This document shows, in pieces, positions 1-10,375 of a stretch of DNA of 64,000 nucleotides. This DNA comes from Progne subis subis. Taxonomy: Eukaryota; Chordata; Aves; Passeriformes; Hirundinidae. Below the pieces are notes generated by a model. It ran no database searches and was not told the DNA's origin. It saw only the letters and a program-made list of their open reading frames with translations. The position numbers and the translations under genes are program-made. Where the stretch lies: contig JAKJHU010000151.1 of assembly GCA_022316685.1 (NCBI GenBank), positions 310,001-374,000 on the forward strand, in the 5' to 3' direction. Within the stretch, counting starts at the first letter, position 1. The number at the start of each line of letters is the position of its first letter.

Positions 1-482
1 AAAATCCGTGAGGAAAACGACAAAATCTGGAGTCCATGGGCAGCTCTCTCCACCACACAAAACTGGAAGGAGTTTCCTCACGTCACCTGTTGCTGGAAGA
101 AAACATCAGGGATAAATCCTGCTGGTGGATTACAGGGAACATAACTGACCTGTTCTCTCCTGATCGCATCATCCATGAAGTTTCCAACTTCTTTAGGGAC
201 ACAGTAGTCCTGAAACATTAACTGTCTCGGATCAAGGATTATGGAAAAAGCTAGAATCCAGGACCTCCAATGAGAATTCCCTGTCTCCAAACCACTTTAG
301 TCCCAAGCTGGAGACCTTTAACTTTGTTCCTCACCTGGAAATAAGTACACAGGGATCTAGAGATTGCTCCTCCAACTCGTTGTTCAACTTTACATTTTTG
401 TGGGTTAAAATAATGCCTGGAAGTGAATCAAGGAGTGATTGGAAACTTGCAGGGTGGAGAGAAGGAAAAGGAAGCAAGAAAT
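1..482. other. Unique sequence, nothing recognised
   Basis: There is no repeat signature, CpG cluster or coding exon that I can support here. Short open frames on both strands have no recognisable domain. Confidence 0.5.
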
Positions 483-625
483 GATCCTGGAAGTGTTCAA
501 GGCAACATGGCAAGGGATTTGGAACAACCTGGTCTAGTGGAAGATTCCCTGCCCATGGTAGGGGGTTGGAGCGGGATGATCTTTAATTTCCCTTCCCACC
601 CAAATTATTCCATGATTCCATGGAA
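483..625 (+). mobile_element. CR1 LINE 3' end fragment
   Basis: The segment reads CCTGGAAGTGTTCAAGG, then a diverged GAACAACCTGGTCTAGTGG, then CTGCCCATGG, and ends in ATTCCATGATTCCATGG, the CR1 terminal octamer pair. This is the 3'-most ~140 bases of a plus-oriented, 5'-truncated copy. Several differences from the other copies in the window suggest an old insertion. Confidence 0.88.
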
Positions 626-1761
626 CAGCCCTGAAACATTGGTGGTCATGGTCTTCAAACACCTGGAAAATCAAAGTGGATCTTCAAATGTCAATTTTTC
701 CTCTGGAATTATCCAGTTTAGGGCCTGGATCTGGCTGGTTAAGGATGATTCCTTGTCCTGGTTTAGGGCAGATTTGGGAGGAAATCTCCAAAGGGGTCCC
801 TCTAGAAAGCAGACCCTCTCTCTACTGGTTCAGGAAAATATTTCCTTTTCCTGAAAGGAAAGAAAGAGAAAAGTGGAAAAACCTGTTTATTAAAAAAACA
901 AAAACAACCTGACATCTGAGATATCCAACATCATTCAAGTCATCAGGAGATTTTCCCAGGGATCCACTGAAGACCTGAATCTTTTGGGATTAACAAGTCA
1001 ACAAGGATAACTTGAAATATCTCCAAAAACACCTGTCCAGACATCTGGGTTGAGTTGCTGGAAATAAAAGGGAAGAAACCCCAGCTGATCTGATGGGAAC
1101 CATGGGAATATCTTCTCTTGTCGCTCCGGGCTAGGATCAGAACAGCACCAGAGCTTTCGCAGATCTGAACAAATCCACTGTGGTCAAAACTGTTCCCAGT
1201 CCAGGATGACAGGGTGGAAACTGGTCCCCTAGGATGGCACTCCTTAAATGTCCCTACCTCTGTGCCAAGAGTCCCTCCTGGCTCATTTTGGGATGGGAAA
1301 AAGGCACAGGACAGGACTTCATGGCTGATATTCCAGCCCCTCTCAGCAGCCCAGCAGGTGAGGCAGAGCACAAGAGAGGGATTTGAAAAGTGCATTGAGT
1401 TTCTTCTGTTTCTGGTGCGGCATGAGGAAAATTCCCTTTTGACATAATGAAAATTCCCTTTTAGGCTCATGATCCCAGTATTTCAGAGCCCTTTGCTGCA
1501 TCCTGCCTTCGAACAGCAGGCAATTACGAGAGCCTTTGGTTTAGCAGAAATCCCTGGGACATTTTTGGCTTCCTGAAGCAACCCTGAAGTGCTGCTTCCT
1601 GGGAGAACATCGCAGAGAGGGCAGAAGGATTCAGATCACGTTGGAAGAGGGAATGTGTTTCACAGCTGATGGGCTGCACGTTCCGCCTCTGCAACTGTGG
1701 CTCTGGCTGCCACCAGTGGTTGTCCTGGTGCTCGGTGGCACCGCTGGCCAGGATCTGCTGG
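626..1761. other. Unique sequence, nothing recognised
   Basis: This is mixed-composition DNA without CR1 phrases or tandem repeats. Open frames of up to about 175 codons lie on the minus strand (943-1470) but show no domain, and a clean splice context was not evident. Confidence 0.45.
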
Positions 1762-1815
1762 GAGGTCACCGTGAGAAGGGGCTGAGGTCACTGTGAGAAG
1801 GGGCTGAGGTCACGG
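1762..1815 (+). repeat. 22-bp tandem repeat with AGGTCA half-sites
   Basis: GAGGTCACCGTGAGAAGG plus GGCT (1762-1783) is repeated with one change at 1784-1805, and a third partial copy (GAGGTCACGG) follows. Each unit carries AGGTCA, the core half-site of many nuclear receptors. The spacing of 22 bp is close to two helical turns. Confidence 0.8.
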
Positions 1816-2249
1816 AGCCGTGCTCAGCTCCTGGAGCAGCTGTCGGTGTTATTTGGTTTGGCAGCTTCCTCTTCTCCCAGCCGGAAAAACTGAAACCTAA
1901 CCCCACAATGCAGGCTTTGTTTTGGAATTAGCTGCTGGAAGTGGTGGTCGCTGGGGCTGGTGTGGGATATAAGCTGCTGTCCGTCAGGATGATGGGGCTG
2001 GGTGACAGCTTGTCTCTCCCACTGGCACAGGTTTGGGAAGGGCTGGAATGTCTTTTCCAAGTGTTTTGCTGTGTGGGAGAGGAAGGATGGTCCTAGATGT
2101 GTTTTCCAGAGGTTTGGAGGAGATGCAGGCTCTGTGCAATGGCCCTGGTTTTCCTTTTGGATTGTTTGTTCCGTAGGTTTTTTCAGGGATGAATTGGGAC
2201 TGGGCAGAGCTGGCACAACAGGATGTGGCCGTCTCCAGTCCGTGATCTA
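1816..2249. other. Unique sequence, nothing recognised
   Basis: This is GC-moderate sequence between the AGGTCA repeat and a CR1 fragment. I see no defensible exon or repeat. Confidence 0.45.
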
Positions 2250-2360
2250 ACGGGGCTTGGAGCAGCCTGGTCTAGTGGAAAGTGTCCTTGTCCATGGCAG
2301 GGATTGGAACAAGGTGACCTTTAAGGTCCCTTCTGACCCAAACTATTCTGTGATTCTACA
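2250..2360 (+). mobile_element. CR1 LINE 3' end fragment
   Basis: GGGGCTTGGAGCAGCCTGGT through CAAACTATTCTGTGATTCTA matches the last ~110 bases of CR1. The orientation is plus, because the octamer tail is at the right end. Confidence 0.88.
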
Positions 2361-2929
2361 TAAAATCTTTGTTGTGTAAATCATTGTAAATTATGTTCCT
2401 CTGGAGCTCTCTGGAATCCAGACCACGCCAGGGCCATGGATAACAGATAATCCCATGGGAAGAGCTTTGAAATCATCCATCCCGATACTCCACGCGGGTC
2501 AGTTTTACTGGAACCTTCGCACACAAGGTTTGTTCCGAGTGCCAGTGGCGTGGGATGAGTCCTGATTTCCCAAGTGCCTCCCAAGATTCCGTGGAAAATG
2601 AGCACACCTAAAATCCCTGTGTAGTAACCATGTCTCATGCCTAAATAACACTTCCAGGATCCCCTGAAATCCATATAATTTCCCTTACTCTCGGGATGGA
2701 GCATCCCTGGGTTGATGTCACTGTTTGAATGTGACTCACTGAGAGGAAGGTGTGGAACAACAAGCAGCAGGGTTCCCAAATATTCCAGTGGCTTTCACCC
2801 TTTATTTTTTGGTGGAATAAAGAGCTGTCAGAGATTTGAGAGACCATTCATCTATTCCTTCTCTTCTCCACCAATATTTGGAGGATCTGCCACTTTATTC
2901 TGTTTTTATCTTCATTTTCCAGAGCTTTA
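2361..2929. other. Unique sequence, nothing recognised
   Basis: This spacer between two CR1 copies holds no tandem repeat and no open frame worth calling. Confidence 0.45.
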
Positions 2930-3345
2930 ATAGAATCCTAGGAAGGCCTGGGGTGGGAGGGATCTTCAGGACCATCTAGTTCCAACGCCCTGCCGTAATC
3001 TGGGATTCACCCACTATCCCAGGTTCTCCCGAGCCCTGTCCAGCCTGACCTTGGACACTTCCAGAGAACCAGGGGCAGCCACAGCTTCTCCGGGAAACCT
3101 GTGCCAGGGACTCACCACCCTCACAGGGAAGAATTCCTTCCCAATATCCCACCTAAATCTCCTCTCTGTCAGTTTAAAACCATTCTCCGTTATCCTGTTA
3201 CTCCACCCCTTGTCCAGAGTCCCTCTCCAGCTCTCTTGGAGCCCTTTTCAGCTCCAGAAGGGGCTCTAATTTCTCCCTGGAGCCATCTCTTTGCTGGACA
3301 TTCCCAGCTCTCCCAGCCTGGCTCCAGCCCTGTTTCATTTAAATG
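2930..3345 (-). mobile_element. CR1 LINE 3' fragment, about 415 bp
   Basis: The complement of the CR1 end is readable in order: GGGAGGGATCTTCAGGACC, CACTATCCCAGGTTCTCC, CCTTGGACACTTCCAG, GAAGAATTCCTTCCCAATAT, then the region matching the upstream segment (CCCAGCCTGGCTCCAG). The element is 5'-truncated at its right edge near 3345. Confidence 0.92.
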
Positions 3346-4029
3346 GTTTTAATTTATCCCCCCAGCCTGGCAATTTATTTAAACTTCTCTTCTCCCTTCC
3401 TCACCACAGCCAGAAGCAGAGCTATAAAGTTGAGATAGGATCTGCCTGGGACTTGTCAAACGCTTGTTCAGGCAGCGATGGGAAACTCCAAGTACATTTG
3501 TTGGATTAAAAGGAATGTGAGTCCCAGGAGAGCTTTTCCTAGTAAATTTTGCAGTTCACTAAACAATCAATTTCCTCTGCGCACCTTCCCTGGGTTCCAC
3601 AGAGCAGGAGTTTGATTCTCCTGTGTTATGTCTTGATCCTCCAACCCACAGGATCCTTTTTCCCTGTGCACCAGCTGTTGCTGGTGGTTGGATATCCAGG
3701 CAGGGATATGGATGGCAGCAGGATGTGCTATCCATGTGCCTCTTCCCATAATCCTTATTTCTTGGTCATGCTTAGTTAGAGCCTCCCACCACGTGAGTTT
3801 GGACAGCTGCTCCCTGCATGGCTCAGGCCTTCACCCCAGCAGCCCAAGGAATCCCTAGGAAATTGTGGGAACCTGGAATTCTTTTTTTTTTTTTTTTTTT
3901 TAAATGTTTCAAGTAACTTCTGCTTCCAATGTGATATTCCCAGGGAATATTTCTCCATGGTCTGCAGTCAAGGGTGAATATTTCTTCATTTGCTGCCAGT
4001 GAGTGAAATTCCTGTCCCTCCAAGGAAAA
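3346..4029. other. Spacer with one poly(T) run
   Basis: This is unique sequence apart from an unbroken T run at 3882-3901. The T run has no CR1 or SINE body attached on either side, so I treat it as a simple repeat rather than a retroposon tail. Confidence 0.5.
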
Positions 4030-4232
4030 TGTCCCTCAGCGGTGGTGAGGCCCTGGAAGAGGTTTCCCGAGGAAGCTGTGGCTGCTCCATCCCTGGAAAT
4101 GTTCAAGGCCAGGTTGGATTGGGTTTGGAGCAACCTGGGATAGTGGAAGGTGTTCCTGCCCATGGAAGGGGGTGGAACAAGGTCATCTTTACAGCCTCCT
4201 CCAGCCCAAACCATTCCGTGATTCTCTGATAC
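4030..4232 (+). mobile_element. CR1 LINE 3' end fragment
   Basis: The segment runs from CTCAGCGGTGGTGAGGCC through GAGGAAGCTGTGGCTGC, GAGCAACCTGGGATAGTGG and CCATTCCGTGATTCTCTGAT. Reading order gives plus orientation, and the tail octamer is decayed. Confidence 0.93.
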
Positions 4233-4813
4233 TTCATAGTCACTGGAGATGAAGAGATTCCTGAAGGAAGTTTAAGATGTATCCTTCAGCTGGGATGAAT
4301 TATTCCCTAAAACTGCTTCTATCATTGACTGACTCTGTGGAGAGTGTATGGAGAGGGATTCAGCTGGATTCATCCATTCAACCACGAAATCCGCACCCAG
4401 ATCTTTTCCACGCTGCCTGATTTCAGCCAAGACCTGATTCCTTCACCTTGGAAGTAAGAGCTGTGTGCATTGTTACATCATTCCCAGCCAAAGACTATTC
4501 CCGGGATATTGAAATGCTCCTGTGACGCTGCCAAAAAGCTGTGGACACGCTCTCCTTGGTGTGTCCTCAGCGGCTGGACTGGACAATGTCCTTCCATGGA
4601 AATAACCTTGGCTTTCCTGCTGGATTTTGCTTCTGCTCACTTCAGCTCACCTCTTCATCACATTTCCTATTCCCACCCTGATCCACAGATTTCACCTCAT
4701 TCCTTTTCTCTGCCTCTCCAGGACCTGGGCGAGACCATTGGGATGTTGCAGATGTCACTGACAGCAGCTGTAATTTATGATCCCTTCATCCCTCCACTTC
4801 CTTCCTATTCCAG
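4233..4813. other. Unique sequence upstream of an exon-like segment
   Basis: No repeat is recognised. Two polypyrimidine-plus-AG contexts occur (ending near 4720 and at 4813). The second precedes the exon-like stretch described next. Confidence 0.4.
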
Positions 4814-4980
4814 GCTGCCAAAGGGTGCTCCGCTGGCTCTGCCCTGAGTCCTGTGTTGTCCTGGAGTTCCTCATGCGGTGCAGGGAATGCAGCTCAAAGG
4901 CTTTGCCAAAGTGGTTGAAGATCAGGGACAATCCAGCTCGATGGTGCCATCAGTCTTTGAGCAGCCAGAACTACCTCAGG
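4814..4980 (+). other. Exon-like segment (unproven)
   Basis: A pyrimidine-rich acceptor (CTTCCTTCCTATTCCAG) ends at 4813 and a donor GTGAGT starts at 4981, bounding 167 bases. One frame (third) is open throughout and includes VLEFLMRCRECSSKALPKW. I recognise no family. Matching acceptor, donor and open phase can occur by chance at this scale, and no partner exon was identified. An lncRNA exon is also possible. Confidence 0.15.
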
Positions 4981-6183
4981 GTGAGTTTCTCTCCTCTTGC
5001 TCTTCCCAAAAAAAAACCCCTGTTGCTGTAAGCTGAGGAAGGCTTCCAAACACCTGGATCTTCTCAGCTGTTCCACTGATTTCCTAAGGAGGCTTTTTCC
5101 CAACTCCCATCCCAAGATGTACCATCCCTTCTTCTCCAAACGAAGTGGGAGGGGTGGGAGGAATACAGAGCTGTGAGTGGCTGGTTTTGGGGACATCAGG
5201 ATAAATCTTGATCGTAGCCTGAGTGGGATCTGTGCAGCTGGGAGTCGATCCAGGTCACGGAATCATTTAGGACAGAAGACAGTGCTGGTATTTCCATTTC
5301 AACCCCCTGCATGGCCAACCTCAAAGTTAGACCCGGCTCAGATCCTTGGGATCTTGTTGAGCCAAGGATGGAAATTCCACAGCTTCTCCCAGGGTCTGCC
5401 CACCCTCACGTGCCCCCTGTGATTGTCCTCGCTTGTCCTTTGGCTCTGGTACTCGGAGAAGAACCTGACTTCATCCTCTCCATGAACATCTCCCATGAAA
5501 AAGGTGGAAAAAAGATGTTCCTTTACTTCCCTCTTTGCAGCTGAGCTCAGTCACTTCACATCATTTATTCCTCAGCCCTTCCTGGTGTCCTCCCAAAACC
5601 CATCCTGGTCTCCCCTGCCAGATTTTCTCTATTTTGTCACTGGGGCCCTGAAACTGAACTCATTACTCCGGATTTGTCCTCCCAAGTGCCACGTCCAGGG
5701 GAAAAATCCCTCCCCCTCCCTTGCAAATAAAACCTGGGATGGAGTTTGCTGAGAGGGATGGAGCTGATGGAGGCAATTGATCCAAGCTGGATCCTTATTG
5801 CGTGCTCCAGGAGACATCCCGGGGCATCACCAGGAATGAGGAGCCATGGAAATGGGCGGGAAATGGAGGATTTTATTGTGGGGAATGCCTTCAGGGATTT
5901 CTGGGATCATGGAGAAGGTGGGGACTGGAAAGGAGCTGCATTCCCAAGCCTTGTTCAGCTGGTGCTTGGTGAAGAGCTCAGTTATTGGGTGGTGCTCTGT
6001 CAGCCTCACCTTCAAGAGCAGAGGAGGAGGGAATATTAAGATCACCTTTCCTAACTTGAAGAAAATCCCTTTTGGGACGCCATGGAAAAACCCAAAGGTA
6101 AAACACAAGTTAACAAAACCGGGTGTTCTGTTTGTCTTTTGGCATTTTTGTTTTGGGGGCTTTGTTCATTTGTTTGCGGGTTG
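4981..6183. other. Unique sequence, nothing recognised
   Basis: This is a long spacer with ordinary base composition. The open frames inside it are short and overlap one another on both strands, with no domain. Confidence 0.45.
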
Positions 6184-6300
6184 TATTATTATTATTATTA
6201 TTATTATTAGTAGTAGTAGTAGTAGTATTAGTATTAGTATTAGTAATATTAGTAGTATATTTTATTTTTATTTTTATTTTTATTTTTATTTTTATTTTTA

Positions 6301-6331
<31 letters not shown>

Positions 6332-6360
6332 TTTAAAATTTTAATTTTTATTTTTATTAT
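6184..6360 (+). repeat. Compound microsatellite (ATT)n-(AGT)n-(TTTTTA)n
   Basis: The tract starts as ATT triplets, passes through AGT and ATTAGT units, and from about 6258 becomes TTTTTA units with a TTTTAAAATTTTAA interruption near the end. Open frames rich in I, V, F and Y across it are repeat translations. Confidence 0.97.
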
Positions 6361-7129
6361 CGAGAGTGTGAACAGCTCCTGCGTCCTGGCAAATGGACAA
6401 TCCCAGGATAATCACCTCTATCACAAGAACTGAATCCAGAAGGCGTCAAGCTGGAGCTGCAAGGATGGAGACAAGTGGGACATTTAAGCACCCTGAACGG
6501 TTTATTTTCACATGGACCTATTTCAATCCAGTTGTGGGAATCTTTTCCTGCCTCCTCCACTGTCTGGGCCAGTGTCACTCACTGTGACAAACATATCCAG
6601 GGATACTGAAATGGAAAAGGAGTCAAGGATGTGGCTCCTGCTGGGAGACATGAACAACCTCTGGGTTTGTAGGTAAAAAACTGTCACCTGCTGGTGGCTG
6701 GTGGCTGGAAATGGGCACCTTTCCCTTCTTTGGAGCAGGACATGGATAAATCCAGGACCCTGGACAGCCCAGCACTGCACCATTCTGGAAAAACTCCTCG
6801 AGGTGCGTTAGATCCCATTTGTGTCTCTTCCCTGCTGGAATCCCTGCACTGCAGCCCTGCCTGAAGGTGAAGACTTGGATGTCCTTGTCACTGAGCTTTT
6901 AAACTGAGGGATGGGGGACAAGAGCTTTTCCCCAGGAAAATCCCTCTGGTTTTGACCTCTGCAGCTTCCAGTCCATCTCCTGTCCCCAGATTTCCTTGGT
7001 CATCCCTGCTGGGGCAGACAGGGAATCACTTTTACAAGGAAGTCTCCTTAGCTCAGCCCTGTTCTCCCACCTCACCCCCAAGAAGCTGCTCCAGCTCCCA
7101 TGGCCTTTTCCTTTTAATCATCCTGCCTT
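6361..7129. other. Unique sequence, nothing recognised
   Basis: This segment contains a small duplication of GGTGGCTG near 6690 but no transposon or exon that I can support. Confidence 0.45.
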
Positions 7130-7600
7130 CTTCCCATCTTGGAGCTGTTGCCAATTAAGAGCAAACCATTTGATCATGCCACAATCCCAACGCCAGCAGG
7201 CAGAGCCGTTGGAGCACGGAAAGGGAGGGGGGAAAAAAAAAAGGAGAGAGAGTGGGGAATAATAATAAAAATAATAATAATGTAGAGGAGGGTAAGAGAA
7301 TAAAAAGCAGCCTCTTCTTCCAGCTCTCTGCTCACAAGGTAAAGAATCAAAAAGTCATTTGATGCATAATTGATTGCTTTGGAGTGACTCGCAAATTGCT
7401 CAGGAGCCTTGATTCTCGGGATAATCAGCACATGGAAAACACAGGGACGTTTTGACCGGGGGGTTGTGGAGAAAGGGGGGTCCGGGGAGGAGGGAAAAAT
7501 AAACACCAAAAGAGCATGGCAGCACCGGAGCGAGACCCAAATATTTTAATGAGTGCCAAGAACAAGGGATTTCAGAAGCTTGAGCTCAGGACAAAACAAC
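7130..7600. promoter_or_regulatory. Candidate conserved non-coding block
   Basis: This repeat-free block has runs typical of developmental enhancers: GCCAATTAAGAGC, ATTTGATGCATAATTGATTG, GATAATCAGC and ATATTTTAATGAGTG, separated by a purine run and a short AAT microsatellite (7258-7281). The call rests on appearance only: no CR1 scars, several homeodomain-type ATTA/TAAT cores and unusual sequence complexity. Conservation is not tested. Confidence 0.3.
7258..7281 (+). repeat. Short (AAT)n microsatellite
   Basis: The repeat is AATAATAATAAAAATAATAA and continues as ATG. It is imperfect, with about eight units. Confidence 0.9.
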
Positions 7601-9087
7601 AAATTAGCAAACAAAAAAGGGGAACAAAACAAAAAAGGGGCTTTTTAGTTTTGGTGGTTCCCCCCCCCCCCGAAAGAAAAACACAAAAGCGCTGAGCTGG
7701 CGGGGCTGGGGCTGCAGGTCGCTTTCCCCCCTCCCTGTTTCTCTGGAGTGTGTGGATGGGAAGGGGAGGGATGCAGCCTGGAAGCTTTGTGTGTGTGTTC
7801 CCTCACCCTGCCTGCCCCATCCTCGGCCATCCCATCTCCCAAAATATTCCAGCAGAACCTATGGCTCATTGTATATTTCAGCTTGACTGGAAAACAAGGG
7901 AATCGGAGCACTTGGATTTCATAATCCTGGTGACTTACCTCCAGAAAAAGAAGGGAAGAGAAGGGCCAGACTTCCACTGATCTCCTAACTCAGTCCTTTT
8001 CCAAGAGGGAATTTTACAGACCTGGAGTTCCCAGACCTTTTGGAAGCTGGGAAATGACAGCAGCAGCACCACAATCCAAATGGCATTAAAGAGCCTCCAA
8101 AGGACTCTCTGGCTCTCTGAGCCTTGCACAACCAATATGCGGGATTTTGGAAGCTTCTCCTTCTTCCAGCGTCATCTGATCCCTGCTGTCTGCTCCCTAT
8201 GGATGTTGTGATTGCTTTTCCTGGGGTCTGATGACACCTTTCTTCTCCAGCCTTTCCCGATTTTCTGCTGCAAGGGATGAATCCCTGGGGATGCTGCTGC
8301 TGTGTAGTTCGGACCCGGGTATTGTCCTCCCAAAATATCCAGCGGGGCACATGCCCAGGGTTCCTGAATGGAGGATTTTGCACAAGTAACTCATCCCAAA
8401 ACCTCTAATCCTTCCTTAGTTTACTTTTCCTTCCCTGTCCCGAAAGCAGCCTTTGGAAGCAGACACATCCCAGCTCTGTTTTCCCCAAAATTAACTCGTG
8501 GAATGCCTGAATGCACTGAGGAGTTTGGAATTCTTTAGGGAGAAAACCTGTTTCCCAGTATGAATGGAGAGGGCTGGAATCCCTGCAGGAACTGGTGGGG
8601 TGCATCCGTCTCCAACACATGGATAAGTGTCGCTTCCTGCTCCCTTGCAGTCTCTCATGTTGGGAGGCAACTGCTGGATGCCATTAGCCCAGCTGGAGAC
8701 TGGATTTCAGCTTCTGCTCAGAGCTCAGAATGTGCTGGAAGCATTGGGAAGGGGATTTTCCATGGATTTTGGGGCTTGCTTTGTGCCTGTGCCCACCATG
8801 TCCTCAGGGTTCCTGACCTGGAGCCTCACCCCAGGTCACTGCAATCTGGAATGTGCTCCAGGCTCCTGAGCAGCCCAGGGGGATTTTGGGGTGGGAAACA
8901 TGGCTGTGAGGTAGATGTTCATCCCAGATTTTTTCCTCTTGAAATCCATGGGATAAGGTGAAGCAGATCCTTCGAGCCAGGCATGGAATGTGAGTGCTCC
9001 CAGTGGAGAGCTGAGATGTGGAAGAGCCTGGCTGAGTTCAGCAGAGACAAAATCCTGGAGTTAGAGGAAATAACTTTGGGAGGGAGA
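7601..9087. other. Spacer with poly(C) and one enhancer-like patch
   Basis: A C run lies at 7660-7671. The stretch around 7840-7935 (AATATTCCAGCAGAACC, TTGTATATTTCAGCTTGAC) is unusually non-repetitive and could be conserved. The remainder, to the CCCTT array, holds nothing I recognise. Confidence 0.4.
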
Positions 9088-9496
9088 CTTCCCTTCCCTT
9101 CCCTTCCCTTCCCTTCCCTTCCCTTCCCTTCCCTTCCCTTCCCCTTCCCTTCCTTCCCTTCCCTTCCCTTCCCTTCCCTTCCCTTCCCTTCCCTTCCTTC
9201 CCTTCCCTTCCCTTCCCTTCCCTTCCCTTCCCTTCCCTTCCCTTCCCTTCCTTCCCTTCCCTTCCCTTCCCTTCCCTTCCCTTCCCTTCCCTTCCCTTCC
9301 CTTCCCTTCCCTTCCCTTCCCTTCCCTTCCCTTCCCTTCCTTCCCTTCCCTTCCCTTCCCTTCCCTTCCCTTCCCTTCCCTTCCCTTCCCTTCCCTTCCC
9401 TTCCCTTCCCTTCCCTTCCCTTCCCTTCCCTTCCCTTCCCTTCCCTTCCCTTCCCTTCCCTTCCCTTCCCTTCCCTTCCCTTCCCTTCCCTTCCCT
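9088..9496 (+). repeat. (CCCTT)n pentanucleotide array, interrupted
   Basis: About 409 bases of CCCTT units. A few units are altered: one with an extra C near 9141 and several CCTT-shortened units (near 9150, 9196, 9250 and 9339). The minus strand reads GGGAA-type units, so open frames of G-R-E-G-K or P-F-P-S-L repeats on both strands are artefacts. As a pure polypyrimidine/polypurine tract it can in principle adopt triplex DNA. Confidence 0.98.
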
Positions 9497-9547
9497 GGCC
9501 CAGTGACACAGGAAGGACAAAAGGGACCTTGGAGGTGGCTTGGGGGT

Positions 9548-9725
9548 GACAGAAGTTTCCCAGGGAAGCTGTGGATCCATTCCTGGAAGTGTCCAAGGCC
9601 GGGTTGGATGGAGCTTGGAGCAACCTGGGATAGTGGAAGGTATCCCAGCCCACGGAAGTGGGTTTGGGATGAGATGAGCTTTAAGGTCCTTTTCCTTTCC
9701 AACCCAAACCGTTCTGGGATTCCAA
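9548..9725 (+). mobile_element. CR1 LINE 3' end fragment
   Basis: CCCAGGGAAGCTGTGGATCC, GAGCAACCTGGGATAGTGG and CCAACCCAAACCGTTCTGGG give the plus-strand 3' end. It begins about 50 bases after the CCCTT array. Confidence 0.93.
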
Positions 9726-10224
9726 GACCTTCCTAGCCCCAAATCTTGTTTTAACCCCCTCTGAGCCCTCAACTGGCCTTGAATCCAATCCTTGGAATCA
9801 CCCATAGCAACGCTAGGTCAACATCGGGTGCGGGAAACAACTTTGCTGTTGGCCATCCCAAAAAATCCCCTCCTGGCAGCAGGGATGAGGAAAGGTGATG
9901 GGATTGTGACTCCCCAGCACCCTGGGGCACCCTGGGACACCCGGGGCACAAACCTCACCCCCAGAGCTGGTGGCAGAGCTGCCCTTTCCTGCTCTATCCA
10001 TAAAACCACGATGACTCCCCATGGATGGACGATGCCCGTTGGGAAGCGGGGGTGACGCATCCTTGGCATTCCCACCATAAATCCATCCATCCTGGCTGGG
10101 ATAAACTGGTTTAACCCCTACCGTGCTTGGCACACCAGTTTCACACCAACGCTGGAAGGTCTTGCCCAAGGCACCATCCCAGGCTGGAAATCTCCACCAC
10201 CGCACGGAGCTTCCCGATACCGCT
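9726..10224. other. Unique sequence, nothing recognised
   Basis: A short cluster of CCTGGGGCACCCTGGGACA-like units lies at 9921-9950. Otherwise no structure is supported. Confidence 0.45.
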
Positions 10225-10375
10225 GCCGGATTCCAGCGGCAAGAGCTCGTTAATATTCCAACAGCTCCGATGTCGCTCTCTAAATGAAGGCTGCTCTTAA
10301 AGAGGCGTTTTTATTTAATTGGGCCCAGGCTCCACCGCGTGTGGCCTTGTCAAGCACCTCGGCGGCGCTCCTCAG
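10225..10375. promoter_or_regulatory. Candidate conserved non-coding block
   Basis: GAGCTCGTTAATATTCCAAC, TCTCTAAATGAAGG and GTTTTTATTTAATTGGGCCC lie together in a repeat-free stretch with several CpGs. TTAATATT and ATTTAATTGG are homeodomain-type cores. This is inferred from composition only. Confidence 0.28.

Noticed and set aside
5846..6433. 195-codon frame with I/V/F/Y runs resembling membrane segments
   Set aside because: The hydrophobic part is the ATT/AGT/TTTTTA microsatellite.
8919..9805. Open frames of 188-255 codons on both strands (G-R-E-G-K and P-F-P-S-L repeats)
   Set aside because: They are translations of the CCCTT array; a pentamer repeat free of stops in several frames gives long open frames automatically.
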